Positions 1 to 6,907 of a stretch of DNA of 9,898 nucleotides are shown piece by piece. Both the position numbers and the translations under genes were made by a program. The stretch covers positions 1-9,898 of the forward strand of contig CALEFO010000214.1 in the NCBI GenBank assembly GCA_937877165.1, read 5' to 3'. Below the pieces are notes generated by a model. The model made no database searches, was not told the DNA's origin, and worked only from the letters and a program-made list of their open reading frames with translations. Each line of letters starts with the position of its first letter. Position 1 is the first letter of the stretch. This DNA comes from an uncultured Lachnospiraceae bacterium. GTDB lineage: Bacteria; Bacillota; Clostridia; Lachnospirales; Lachnospiraceae.

Positions 1-5
1 TTTTT

Positions 6-1376
6 ATGGTAGAGCTGTCGGCGGCCTGTCTGATCCTGATTCTGGCAGTACTGCTGATTCTTGATGCAATTGTATATGGTTTCGGCGCGGCGGTCCGGGC
101 GATTCGCCCGCAGACGGAGGAAGAGGAGTCCCAGGAGAACACGGAGCCGGGAGCTTCCTCCGAGAGGGAGCAGAAGATCCGCGCGCGAAGGCGCAGGATT
201 CTGGACGCGGTTCTGAAGAACCAGGCGGATTACGTGGATACGGTTCAGCTGGTGACGGCCTGTGTCAACATGATTGTTGGCGCAGTTTACGGCGTCGCCG
301 TGTCAAGGCTTCTTCGGAGCCGTCTGGAAGCGCTGTTTCCGGATGGACTGCAGGGGGACTGGATTCGGGTTCTGTCCCTTATCCTTGCATGGTTGATCGT
401 TCTGTATGTGATTCTGGTTGTCGGCGTGCAAATCCCGAAGCGCCTTGGAGGTGCCCATCCGGAGAAATGGGTGCTGCACGGCGGGAGCGTTTTTCATGCA
501 CTGATGATCGCGGCACTTCCCTTAACGCGGCTTGTCAGCGCTTCTGCGAAGGGAATTCTGTTCCTGTTCGGAATTCGTGGGAACCCTCTGCAGGGCGATG
601 TGACGGAGGAGGAAATCCGTTCCATGCTCAACGAGGGTCATGAGCAGGGCGTGATTGACCAGTCGGAAGCGGAGATGATTACGAACATCTTCGAGTTTTC
701 GGACAAGGAAGCGGCGGACATTATGACGCATCGCAACGACATCATCGCGCTGGAGGATGAGATGGAGCTTTCGGACGCGATGACCTTTATGCTGCAGCAG
801 CACAATTCGCGTTTTCCCGTCTATCATGAGAATATTGATGACATCATTGGCATTATGAATTTCCGCGATGCCGTGCGCTACCGGGAGGAGCATCCGGCAC
901 AGGAGAGGAAAAAGCTCTGTGACTGCGAGGGTCTTCTTCGCGAGGCGGATTTCGTTCCGGAGACCAAGGACATCGATGATCTGTTCCGTCAGATGCAGAA
1001 GAAAAAGACGCAGATGGTCATCGTCATTGACGAGTATGGCCAGACCTCGGGCCTCATTGCCATGGAGGATATTCTGGAGGAGATTGTCGGCAATATCATG
1101 GATGAGTACGATGTGGACGAGAATCACATCACGCCCACGGCCAACAAGAATGAGTTCATCATCGACGGCAGAACGCCGCTGGAGGATCTGACGAAGCGGT
1201 TCGGCATCGAATTCGACGACGACCGGTATGAAACCGTCAATGGCTTTCTGATGTCGCAGATGGACAAGGTGCCGGAGGCTAACGAGCATTTCACCACGGA
1301 TTACGGAGGGTTCCGTTTTCATGTGCTGTCGGTGGAGGACCGGCAGGTGCAGAGAGTAGCGCTTACAAGGATCTGA
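6..1376 (+). CDS. CNNM/CorC (HlyC/CorC) family membrane protein with CBS pair
   Basis: Integral membrane protein of the CNNM/CorC family, whose members are linked to Mg2+ (or Co2+) efflux and divalent cation homeostasis; older annotations call them hemolysin-like. The order of parts is typical. A DUF21/CNNM membrane region spans about residues 1-195, with hydrophobic segments near 6-30, 80-102, 121-143 and 160-190. A CBS pair follows at about 236-364, with the typical stretch MVIVIDEYGQTSGLI at 337-351 and MEDILEEIVG just after. The C-terminal CorC_HlyC domain covers about 373-456 (FIIDGRTPLEDL, YETVNGF). The 456-residue length is normal. The N-terminal membrane domain is unusual: an acidic insert (about 37-56) separates TM1 from the next helix, and the usual small-residue SETA-like motif is not recognisable. 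Only five bases precede the ATG and they contain no in-frame stop, so an upstream start cannot be excluded, although the hydrophobic N-terminus fits this ATG. The family is sure; the substrate is inferred. Confidence 0.9.
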   Translation: MVELSAACLILILAVLLILDAIVYGFGAAVRAIRPQTEEEESQENTEPGASSEREQKIRARRRRILDAVLKNQADYVDTVQLVTACVNMIVGAVYGVAVSRLLRSRLEALFPDGLQGDWIRVLSLILAWLIVLYVILVVGVQIPKRLGGAHPEKWVLHGGSVFHALMIAALPLTRLVSASAKGILFLFGIRGNPLQGDVTEEEIRSMLNEGHEQGVIDQSEAEMITNIFEFSDKEAADIMTHRNDIIALEDEMELSDAMTFMLQQHNSRFPVYHENIDDIIGIMNFRDAVRYREEHPAQERKKLCDCEGLLREADFVPETKDIDDLFRQMQKKKTQMVIVIDEYGQTSGLIAMEDILEEIVGNIMDEYDVDENHITPTANKNEFIIDGRTPLEDLTKRFGIEFDDDRYETVNGFLMSQMDKVPEANEHFTTDYGGFRFHVLSVEDRQVQRVALTRI

Positions 1377-1448
1377 TAGAAATACAGAAACCATAAAATC
1401 CAGAAATGGGACAAGATAAAAAGATTGGAAGAATAAAGGAGAAAAACA
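1377..1448 (+). promoter_or_regulatory. AT-rich gap with yebC ribosome binding site
   Basis: This 72-base gap between the CorC-type gene and yebC is much more AT-rich than the coding sequence around it. It ends with an AGGAG Shine-Dalgarno at 1437-1441, seven bases before the yebC ATG. The AT-richness would suit a promoter for yebC, but I could not find a -35/-10 pair with good spacing, so only the ribosome binding site is asserted. No hairpin terminator is visible for the upstream gene. Confidence 0.5.
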
Positions 1449-2192
1449 ATGTCAGGACATTCTAAATTCGCGAACATCAAGCACAAGAAGGAAGCAAACG
1501 ACGCGGCAAAGGGAAAGGTTTTCACCATCATTGGCCGTGAGATCGCCGTTGCGGTTAAGGAGGGCGGACCGGATCCGAACAACAATTTCAAGCTGGCGCA
1601 GGTCGTTGCCAAGGCGAAGGCAGCCAACATGCCCAATGACACCATCGAGCGCGGCATCAAGAAGGCCGCCGGTGACGTGGACAACGTCAACTATCAGCAG
1701 AACACCTACGAAGGCTATGGCCCGGGCGGGGTTGCCATCATTGTAGAGACACTGACCGACAATGTAAACCGCACGGCTTCCGATGTCCGTTCCGCATTTT
1801 CCAAGGGAAACGGATCGATGGGAACCAAGGGAAGCGTTTCCTTCATGTTCGATCAGAAGGGTCAGATCGTCGTGGACCGCGAGGAATATGACGGCTCTGC
1901 CGATGACCTGATGATGGTTGTGCTGGATGCAGGTGCTGAGGACATTCAGGAGGAAGAGGATTCGCTTGTCATTCTGACGGCTCCGGAGGATTTCGACGCG
2001 GTTTCCAAGGCGGTTGCGGATGCGGGCATTCCGACCGTCAGCGCAGAGATTACCATGATTCCCCAGAACTATGTGACCGTAACGGACGCCGATGCCATCA
2101 AGGGTCTGAACATCATCCTGAACAAGCTGGATGAGAGCGATGACGTTCAGAATGTCTATCACAACTGGGAGAATCAGGACAGCGATGACTGA
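1449..2192 (+). CDS. yebC: YebC/PmpR (TACO1) family protein
   Basis: Full-length (247 residues) member of the YebC/PmpR/TACO1 family. It opens with the family signature MSGHSKFANIKHKKEAND, followed by KGKVFTIIGREI and the GGPDPNNNFKL segment. The second domain carries YEGYGPGGVAIIVE and TDNVNRT at about 92-115, then the GSMGTKGSVSFMF segment at about 126-138. The family was long labelled a transcriptional regulator; its mitochondrial relative TACO1 and more recent bacterial work point to a ribosome-associated factor that helps translate difficult stretches such as proline runs. The protein is cytosolic. The start is fixed by AGGAG at 1437-1441, seven bases upstream, and by the conserved N-terminus. 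Its last codons overlap by 8 bases the start of a small acidic ORF, which suggests translational coupling. In many bacteria yebC sits beside ruvC; here it precedes ftsK instead. Nothing in the sequence looks damaged. Confidence 0.95.
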   Translation: MSGHSKFANIKHKKEANDAAKGKVFTIIGREIAVAVKEGGPDPNNNFKLAQVVAKAKAANMPNDTIERGIKKAAGDVDNVNYQQNTYEGYGPGGVAIIVETLTDNVNRTASDVRSAFSKGNGSMGTKGSVSFMFDQKGQIVVDREEYDGSADDLMMVVLDAGAEDIQEEEDSLVILTAPEDFDAVSKAVADAGIPTVSAEITMIPQNYVTVTDADAIKGLNIILNKLDESDDVQNVYHNWENQDSDD

Positions 2193-2394
2193 GGACCATA
2201 AGATTCACAATCCGCTTCCGGATCCCGTGAAGGGTCGGAGGCAGGAGCTGGAATTCCCCATTCAGGATGTGGAAGAGGGAGAATGGGACAAGCTTGCGGA
2301 CCAGGCGGATTTTCCGGATCCGGAAGATCTGAAGGACGCAAGAGAGGATGATTTTGATGTGCGGATCTCAGAGGAAGATGATTTCGACCTCTGA
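2185..2394 (+). CDS. small highly acidic hypothetical protein
   Basis: An ORF of 69 codons whose ATG lies inside the last codons of yebC (8-base overlap). AGGA at 2176-2179 is five bases upstream and GGGAGA at 2167-2172 is a little farther back. I do not recognise the family. The peptide starts MTEDHKIHNPLPDPVKG and becomes steadily more acidic: I count 25 Asp/Glu against 8 Lys/Arg over the whole length. The short block EDDFD occurs twice near the C-terminus (54-58 and 64-68). There is no signal peptide, membrane segment or cysteine, so it is probably cytosolic and partly disordered. The coupled start, sensible codons and fit between yebC and ftsK make a real gene likely. The longer in-frame ORF beginning at 2131 would overlap yebC by 62 bases and adds a composition unlike the rest, so 2185 is preferred. 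Its function is unknown; charge alone does not show DNA mimicry or chaperoning. Confidence 0.65.
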   Translation: MTEDHKIHNPLPDPVKGRRQELEFPIQDVEEGEWDKLADQADFPDPEDLKDAREDDFDVRISEEDDFDL

Positions 2395-2399
2395 GATCC
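2363..2399 (+). repeat. perfect 12-bp inverted repeat (hairpin) over the acidic ORF stop
   Basis: GGATCTCAGAGG at 2363-2374 is the exact reverse complement of CCTCTGAGATCC at 2388-2399, with a 13-base loop. The right arm includes the TGA stop (2392-2394) of the acidic ORF. No U-tract follows (next bases TTGGCGCATT), so it is not a standard intrinsic terminator. It could be a weak or factor-assisted terminator, an mRNA processing or stability element, or a protein-binding palindrome ahead of ftsK. Confidence 0.6.
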
Positions 2400-2422
2400 T
2401 TGGCGCATTCGGACAGGTCGTC

Positions 2423-2428
2423 AGGAGG
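2423..2428 (+). promoter_or_regulatory. AGGAGG ribosome binding site deciding the ftsK start
   Basis: A perfect AGGAGG lies seven bases before an in-frame ATG at 2436. The same frame is open from a TTG at 2400 (no ribosome binding site seen) and has another ATG at 2505 preceded only by AGGA three bases away (2498-2501). On ribosome binding site strength 2436 is the best start. On protein content, 2505 (MAANTRKR) would also give a natural N-terminus. Confidence 0.65.
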
Positions 2429-2435
2429 CCGATCG

Positions 2436-5400
2436 ATGGCAGCACCTGAATTTCCTGCAGGGAAATTCGGAGGATGCGGAACCGTTACGGTTTGTACAGG
2501 ATTCATGGCAGCGAACACAAGGAAAAGAACAACTTCATCGGGAACAAGGAGCGGGAGCCGTTCCTCTTCTGCGGGAAGCAGAGGGACCTCGTCCAGGAAA
2601 ACGGCAGGAGGAGCCGCCCGCTCTTCATCCAGAGCCAGGACCACTTCGACCGGCAGAGGGAGAAGTGCGTCTTCTGCAAGGACATCAGGGCGCGCGTCTT
2701 CCGGCTTGCGAAGGGGAGGACGCGGCAGGAGGAACCAGCCCTCTGTGGTACAGCGCGATGTGACCTTGATCGCGCTTTTTGCGCTGATGATTTTCCTGTT
2801 CCTTTGCAATTTCATGAATCTTGGAATTGTGGGAAGCTTTTTCTCCAATCTGATGTTCGGCCTGACCGGCGTGATGGCGTATCTGCTTCCGGTGCTGGTG
2901 TTCGGCCTGTACCTGTACTATGTGCTGATGAGCCAGCGCGACGACAAGATCACGGCAAAAATCCTGGCAATTCTCGGTCTGTTCCTGATTATCTGCATTT
3001 TCGCGGAGCTGATCGGAACGGACTTGTCTTCACAGACCGGGTATGATCCGGCGGGAATCTATACAAGAAGCGCAGAAGGGCGCACCGGCGGCGGCATTCT
3101 CGGCGGAACGATTGCCTTTGTGCTGTACCGGCTTCTCAAGACGTTTGGAACCATTCTGGTGCTTCTGGTTGCGGCCGTTGGCTGCGCCTATGTCCTTGCC
3201 CAGCGCTCGATTCTGGAGCTCGCAAGAGACAAGGCGATGGATGCGAGGCTTCACCGTCTGGAGCGGATGGAAGAGGAGGACCGCTACCGTGACGAGCACC
3301 CGGAGGAATTCGAGGACGACGAAGAGCCGGAATATGGGGATGAGATGCAGCGCTCCCATTACGATGAGAGCCGGGAGCGGTATCAGGATCTTCAGGAAAG
3401 GCGCCGGGAACGCCTTCGAGAGAAAGAGGAAGAGCGGCGAAGAGAAGAGCTGGCAAGGCAGAGTGAGAGGGAACGCAGCAAGATCGCGGGAGCGTCTTCG
3501 GAAGGCAGCATGTGGAATACCGACCTGTCGGAGGACGAGGCCTTTGCCGTGGAGCAGGAAATGCCGCAGCCGAAGGCTCCGGAAACAGGAGCGGTGAGTG
3601 ATGCCTCTTTCGCTGCAGCAGGAGCAGGAGCTGCCGCAGCCTTTGCTCCGCAGACGGATTTTGCGAGCAGCGATGCTGTTCCGGAATCGGAGCACACGGA
3701 GACGATGGAAGCTGCAGCAGATGCTTTTTCCCGAAGGGAAGAGCAGGAAAAGCCGGCAGGGGATGAGAAAATGGCGGCGCAGCGCCTTCGCGAGGAAGAG
3801 AAGCGGGCCATGCGTGATTCTGAGGAGCTGCATGAGATCCGCCCGGAGGATTATTTGGATGAGGAGCTTCTGCGCTCTTCCGAGACGAATTCGGAGGAAA
3901 TTCTTCCGGTTCATGACCTAAGGCAGGGGGAAACCCAAAACGGCACCGAACAGTCCGGAGAGGTTCTGCGGGCAACGATTTACCGTGACGGCGAGGATCC
4001 CGATGCGGAAGCACCCCGCTTTGAAAAGACACCGGAAGACGGCCTTTCTCAGAAGTCTGCCGAAGGAAGCAGCACTTCGGAAATCCATTCGTCGGAGAGC
4101 TCTTCTGACGACACATCCCTCGAAAATGCGGTGAATGCAGGTTCCCTGCATGAGCTGACCGCCGGGAATGCAGCAAAAGAGCCGGAGGAATTTGAGGAAG
4201 TGCCGCAGATCCGGGTGATTCGGAAGGATCCGGAGCCTGTTTGTCAGGAACAGAATTGTCAGGAACAGAACGTGCAGCCGGAGGATTCTTCTCTGCAGGA
4301 TGTACCGGTGCATACAGAGCGGGAGAATACTCCTTCCGAGCTGAATGCGGCGCAGGAGAAGGAAGAAAGCCGGAATGCAGATTTAGGCCGGAATGCGGAT
4401 TTTAAAGAGAGCCGGGAGGAGAAGAAGGCAGCTCCTGCGGCAATGCCCGTGGCGGCCAGGAAGCGGGAATATCAGTTTCCGCCGATTTCCCTGCTTCGTC
4501 CAGGAGCCGGTTCGCGGGCAGATTCCGATGACGAGCTTCGGAGCACTGCACAGACTCTTCAGACGACGCTTCGCAATTTCGGCGTGAATATCACGATTAC
4601 GGATATTTCGCAGGGACCTTCGGTCACCCGTTATGAGATGCTCCCGGAGATGGGGGTCAAGGTGAGCAAGATCGTCTCCCTCGCGGATGACATCAAGCTG
4701 GCGCTTGCGGCGACGGATATCCGCATTGAGGCTCCGATCCCGGGAAAATCCGCGATCGGCATTGAGGTTCCGAACAAGGAGGCACAGCCGGTTGCCCTGC
4801 GCGACATCGTGGACACGGAGGAATTCCGAGCTCAGAAGTCAAAGCTCGCCTTTGCGGTCGGAAAGGACATCGCAGGAAAGCCTGTTTATGGCGATATTGC
4901 GAAGATGCCGCATGTCCTGATTGCCGGCGCAACGGGATCCGGCAAATCGGTCTGCATTAATACCATCATCATGAGCATCCTGTTCCACGCAAAGCCGGAA
5001 GAGGTGAAGCTCATTATGATTGATCCAAAGGTCGTGGAGCTTTCGGTCTATAACAGCATTCCGCATCTTCTGATTCCGGTTGTCACAAATCCGCAGAAGG
5101 CGGCAGCGGCGCTGAACTGGGGCGTTGCCGAGATGGAGGCGAGATACCGCGCCTTTGCGGATGCGAGAGTCCGCGACATCAAGGGCTATAATGCGCTGGT
5201 GAAGCAGCACCAGCAAGGCGGTACAGATTCGGACAAGGAAGAGGTTATGCATTTTATGCCGCAGATCGTCATTATTGTGGACGAGCTTGCGGACCTCATG
5301 ATGGTTGCCAAGAACGATGTCGAGACGGCGATCTGCCGCCTTGCACAGCTTGCGCGGGCAGCGGGCATCCATCTGATCATTGCGACGCAGCGTCCCTCCG

Positions 5401-5996
5401 TGGATGTCATCACAGGTCTGATCAAGGCGAATATGCCGAGCCGCATCGCCTTCCGTGTTTCGTCCGGTGTAGATTCCAGAACCATTCTTGACATGAACGG
5501 TGCGGAGAAGCTTCTGGGAAAGGGCGACATGCTGTTTTTCCCGCAGGGCCTCCCGAAGCCGAACCGGGTACAGGGATGCTTTGTCTCGGACGATGAGGTG
5601 ACGGATGTTGTCAGCTTCCTTGCAAAGAACAATCCGGCATCCGAGGAAGAAACAGCGCAGCATCAGCGGGAAATTGACGCGATGGAGGCAGGAACCGCAG
5701 GCGCTGGGGGAGGAATCTCCGGTGCAGATGCGGCGGCTTCGCAGGAGCCTGATGTGGATGAGCTGTTCGGCAGTGCAGGAGCCTTCATTATTGAGAAGAA
5801 CAACGCTTCGATCGGACTTCTGCAGAGGCGATACCGCATCGGTTTCAACCGGGCGGCGAGAATCATGGACCAGCTCTGTGATGCCGGCGTCGTCGGCGAT
5901 TCGGAGGGCACGAAGTCGCGGGCCATTCTGATGACCCCGGAGCAGTTCGAGGATTACTGCAGGGACAACGGGTACGCCGTCGGCGACCGCAGCTAG
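2436..5996 (+). CDS. ftsK: FtsK/SpoIIIE family DNA translocase
   Basis: Membrane-anchored hexameric ATPase that pumps double-stranded DNA through the division or sporulation septum. With the ATG at 2436 it has 1186 residues, longer than Bacillus SpoIIIE (under 800). In order: an Arg/Ser/Thr-rich basic stretch (about 24-108); four membrane segments (about 109-131, 139-165, 174-193, 236-255); a charged linker (about 256-678) with a dense Glu/Arg helix near 313-349; then the motor. The motor holds FGVNITITDISQGPSVTRYE, Walker A GATGSGKS at 831-838 (Lys837), Walker B IVIIVDELADL with Asp949/Glu950, and IIATQRPSVDVITG. The C-terminal gamma domain (1106-1186) has IGFNRAARIMDQ, the winged-helix segment that reads polar guide octamers. 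All catalytic parts are present, so the protein should be active. folD follows after 16 bases. The family is certain; the exact start is not, and a role in sporulation versus vegetative segregation cannot be separated here. Confidence 0.95.
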   Translation: MAAPEFPAGKFGGCGTVTVCTGFMAANTRKRTTSSGTRSGSRSSSAGSRGTSSRKTAGGAARSSSRARTTSTGRGRSASSARTSGRASSGLRRGGRGRRNQPSVVQRDVTLIALFALMIFLFLCNFMNLGIVGSFFSNLMFGLTGVMAYLLPVLVFGLYLYYVLMSQRDDKITAKILAILGLFLIICIFAELIGTDLSSQTGYDPAGIYTRSAEGRTGGGILGGTIAFVLYRLLKTFGTILVLLVAAVGCAYVLAQRSILELARDKAMDARLHRLERMEEEDRYRDEHPEEFEDDEEPEYGDEMQRSHYDESRERYQDLQERRRERLREKEEERRREELARQSERERSKIAGASSEGSMWNTDLSEDEAFAVEQEMPQPKAPETGAVSDASFAAAGAGAAAAFAPQTDFASSDAVPESEHTETMEAAADAFSRREEQEKPAGDEKMAAQRLREEEKRAMRDSEELHEIRPEDYLDEELLRSSETNSEEILPVHDLRQGETQNGTEQSGEVLRATIYRDGEDPDAEAPRFEKTPEDGLSQKSAEGSSTSEIHSSESSSDDTSLENAVNAGSLHELTAGNAAKEPEEFEEVPQIRVIRKDPEPVCQEQNCQEQNVQPEDSSLQDVPVHTERENTPSELNAAQEKEESRNADLGRNADFKESREEKKAAPAAMPVAARKREYQFPPISLLRPGAGSRADSDDELRSTAQTLQTTLRNFGVNITITDISQGPSVTRYEMLPEMGVKVSKIVSLADDIKLALAATDIRIEAPIPGKSAIGIEVPNKEAQPVALRDIVDTEEFRAQKSKLAFAVGKDIAGKPVYGDIAKMPHVLIAGATGSGKSVCINTIIMSILFHAKPEEVKLIMIDPKVVELSVYNSIPHLLIPVVTNPQKAAAALNWGVAEMEARYRAFADARVRDIKGYNALVKQHQQGGTDSDKEEVMHFMPQIVIIVDELADLMMVAKNDVETAICRLAQLARAAGIHLIIATQRPSVDVITGLIKANMPSRIAFRVSSGVDSRTILDMNGAEKLLGKGDMLFFPQGLPKPNRVQGCFVSDDEVTDVVSFLAKNNPASEEETAQHQREIDAMEAGTAGAGGGISGADAAASQEPDVDELFGSAGAFIIEKNNASIGLLQRRYRIGFNRAARIMDQLCDAGVVGDSEGTKSRAILMTPEQFEDYCRDNGYAVGDRS
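2446..2470 (+). repeat. hairpin inside the ftsK start region
   Basis: GAATTTCC at 2448-2455 pairs perfectly with GGAAATTC at 2461-2468 around the five-base loop TGCAG. A U-G and a C-G pair extend the RNA stem to 10 bp (2446-2470). It lies between the two candidate ftsK start codons (2436 and 2505) and is not followed by a T run. It could lower initiation at 2436, help define 2505 as the start, or be incidental. Confidence 0.5.
4242..4271 (+). repeat. 15-base tandem duplication in the ftsK linker
   Basis: Two adjacent 15-base units (4242-4256 and 4257-4271) differ at one base and both encode CQEQN. They keep the reading frame inside the disordered linker of FtsK and look like a recent slippage duplication. 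They also place two cysteines in a segment otherwise poor in them. Confidence 0.8.
4371..4406 (+). repeat. 18-base imperfect tandem repeat in the ftsK linker
   Basis: Two 18-base units (4371-4388 and 4389-4406) encode RNADLG and RNADFK. They share CGGAATGC and GATTT with a few changes, so they look older than the CQEQN duplication about 100 bases upstream. Both repeats support linker growth by in-frame slippage. Confidence 0.6.
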
Positions 5997-6012
5997 GAGA
6001 CAGGAGGAGAAC

Positions 6013-6864
6013 ATGTCGGCACAGATCATCAACGGAAAAGAGATCGCTGCAGCGATCCGGGCAGAAATCAAGGAGAAGGTTGCCGCACTGAATGAGCAGG
6101 GAACCGAGGTGACCTTGGCGGTTGTCCTGGTCGGGGAGAATCCGGCAAGCCAGGTCTATGTGCGCAATAAAATCCGCGCATGCAAGGAGTGCGGCTTTAT
6201 CAACCGGGAGATTCTTCTTCCGGAGACGGCAGCGGAAGAAGAGCTTCTTCAGAAGGTGGATGAGCTGAACGAAGATCCGAAGGTAAATGGGATTCTGGTG
6301 CAGCTTCCGCTTCCTTCCCACATGGATGAGGACCGGGTGATCCGGAGGATTGACCCTGTAAAGGACGTAGACGGATTTCATCCGCAGAGTGTAGGGGCTC
6401 TTTCCATCGGTCTTCCCGGCTTTGTTTCCTGTACGCCTGCCGGAATCATTCAGATTCTGCACCGGCAGGGAATTGACTGTGACGGAAAGGAATGCGTCAT
6501 TGTCGGAAGGAGCAACATTGTCGGAAAGCCGATGGGGATGCTGATGCTCCGTGAGAACGCGACAGTCACCATGGCGCACTCTCACACGAAGAACCTGAAG
6601 GAGGTCTGCCGGCGCGCGGACATTCTGATCACAGCGATCGGGAAGCCGAAATTCTTCAATCATGAATATATTAAGGACGGCGCGGTCGTCATCGACTGTG
6701 GCATCAACCGGGATGAGAACGGGAAGCTCTGCGGCGATGTGGACACGGAGGATATTCTTGAAAAAGCGAAGGCTGTGACTCCCGTGCCGGGCGGTGTCGG
6801 ACCGATGACCATTGCGATGCTGATGTACAACTGCGTGGACGCCATCCGGCTGCAGCGCAGGTAA
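6013..6864 (+). CDS. folD: bifunctional methylene-THF dehydrogenase / methenyl-THF cyclohydrolase
   Basis: FolD interconverts 5,10-methylene-, 5,10-methenyl- and 10-formyl-tetrahydrofolate in the cytosol, normally with NADP(H), and supplies one-carbon units for purines and formyl-Met. The 283-residue length is standard. The catalytic N-terminal domain has VGENPASQVYVRNK with the conserved Tyr49 and Lys53, QLPLP at 97-101, and KDVDGFHP at 117-124 with Asp120. CTPAGI at 140-145 follows. The Rossmann part has VIVGRSNIVGKP at 162-173 for the dinucleotide, and the protein ends with PVPGGVGPMT at 257-266. The start is set by AGGAGG at 6002-6007, five bases before the ATG. Spacing to ftsK upstream (16 bases) and the zinc-ribbon gene downstream (43 bases), with no hairpin terminator on either side, suggests cotranscription. 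In anaerobes the enzyme can also feed the methyl branch of the Wood-Ljungdahl pathway, but nothing here shows that this organism has it. Confidence 0.98.
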   Translation: MSAQIINGKEIAAAIRAEIKEKVAALNEQGTEVTLAVVLVGENPASQVYVRNKIRACKECGFINREILLPETAAEEELLQKVDELNEDPKVNGILVQLPLPSHMDEDRVIRRIDPVKDVDGFHPQSVGALSIGLPGFVSCTPAGIIQILHRQGIDCDGKECVIVGRSNIVGKPMGMLMLRENATVTMAHSHTKNLKEVCRRADILITAIGKPKFFNHEYIKDGAVVIDCGINRDENGKLCGDVDTEDILEKAKAVTPVPGGVGPMTIAMLMYNCVDAIRLQRR

Positions 6865-6907
6865 CGAGAAACCAGACGGCACGAGAAAAGGCAGGATCAG
6901 CGATCGG

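Noticed and set aside
1377..1448. Possible sigma-A promoter ahead of yebC (TTACAA / ATAAAAT words)
   Set aside because: The spacing between the candidate -35 and -10 words is well beyond 17 bases and no alternative pair fits.
1452..2162. 236-codon antisense ORF matching yebC end to end
   Set aside because: It is fully inside yebC on the other strand and reflects codon bias only.
2474..3046. 190-codon + strand ORF overlapping the start of ftsK
   Set aside because: It lies in another frame over the Arg/Ser-rich and first membrane parts of FtsK. Its GGAGG touches the ATG with no spacing, and the protein is incoherent. The FtsK frame explains the region.
4839..6071. 410-codon antisense ORF opposite the FtsK motor
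   Set aside because: It is a mirror of the conserved motor coding sequence; the translation shows no protein-like pattern.
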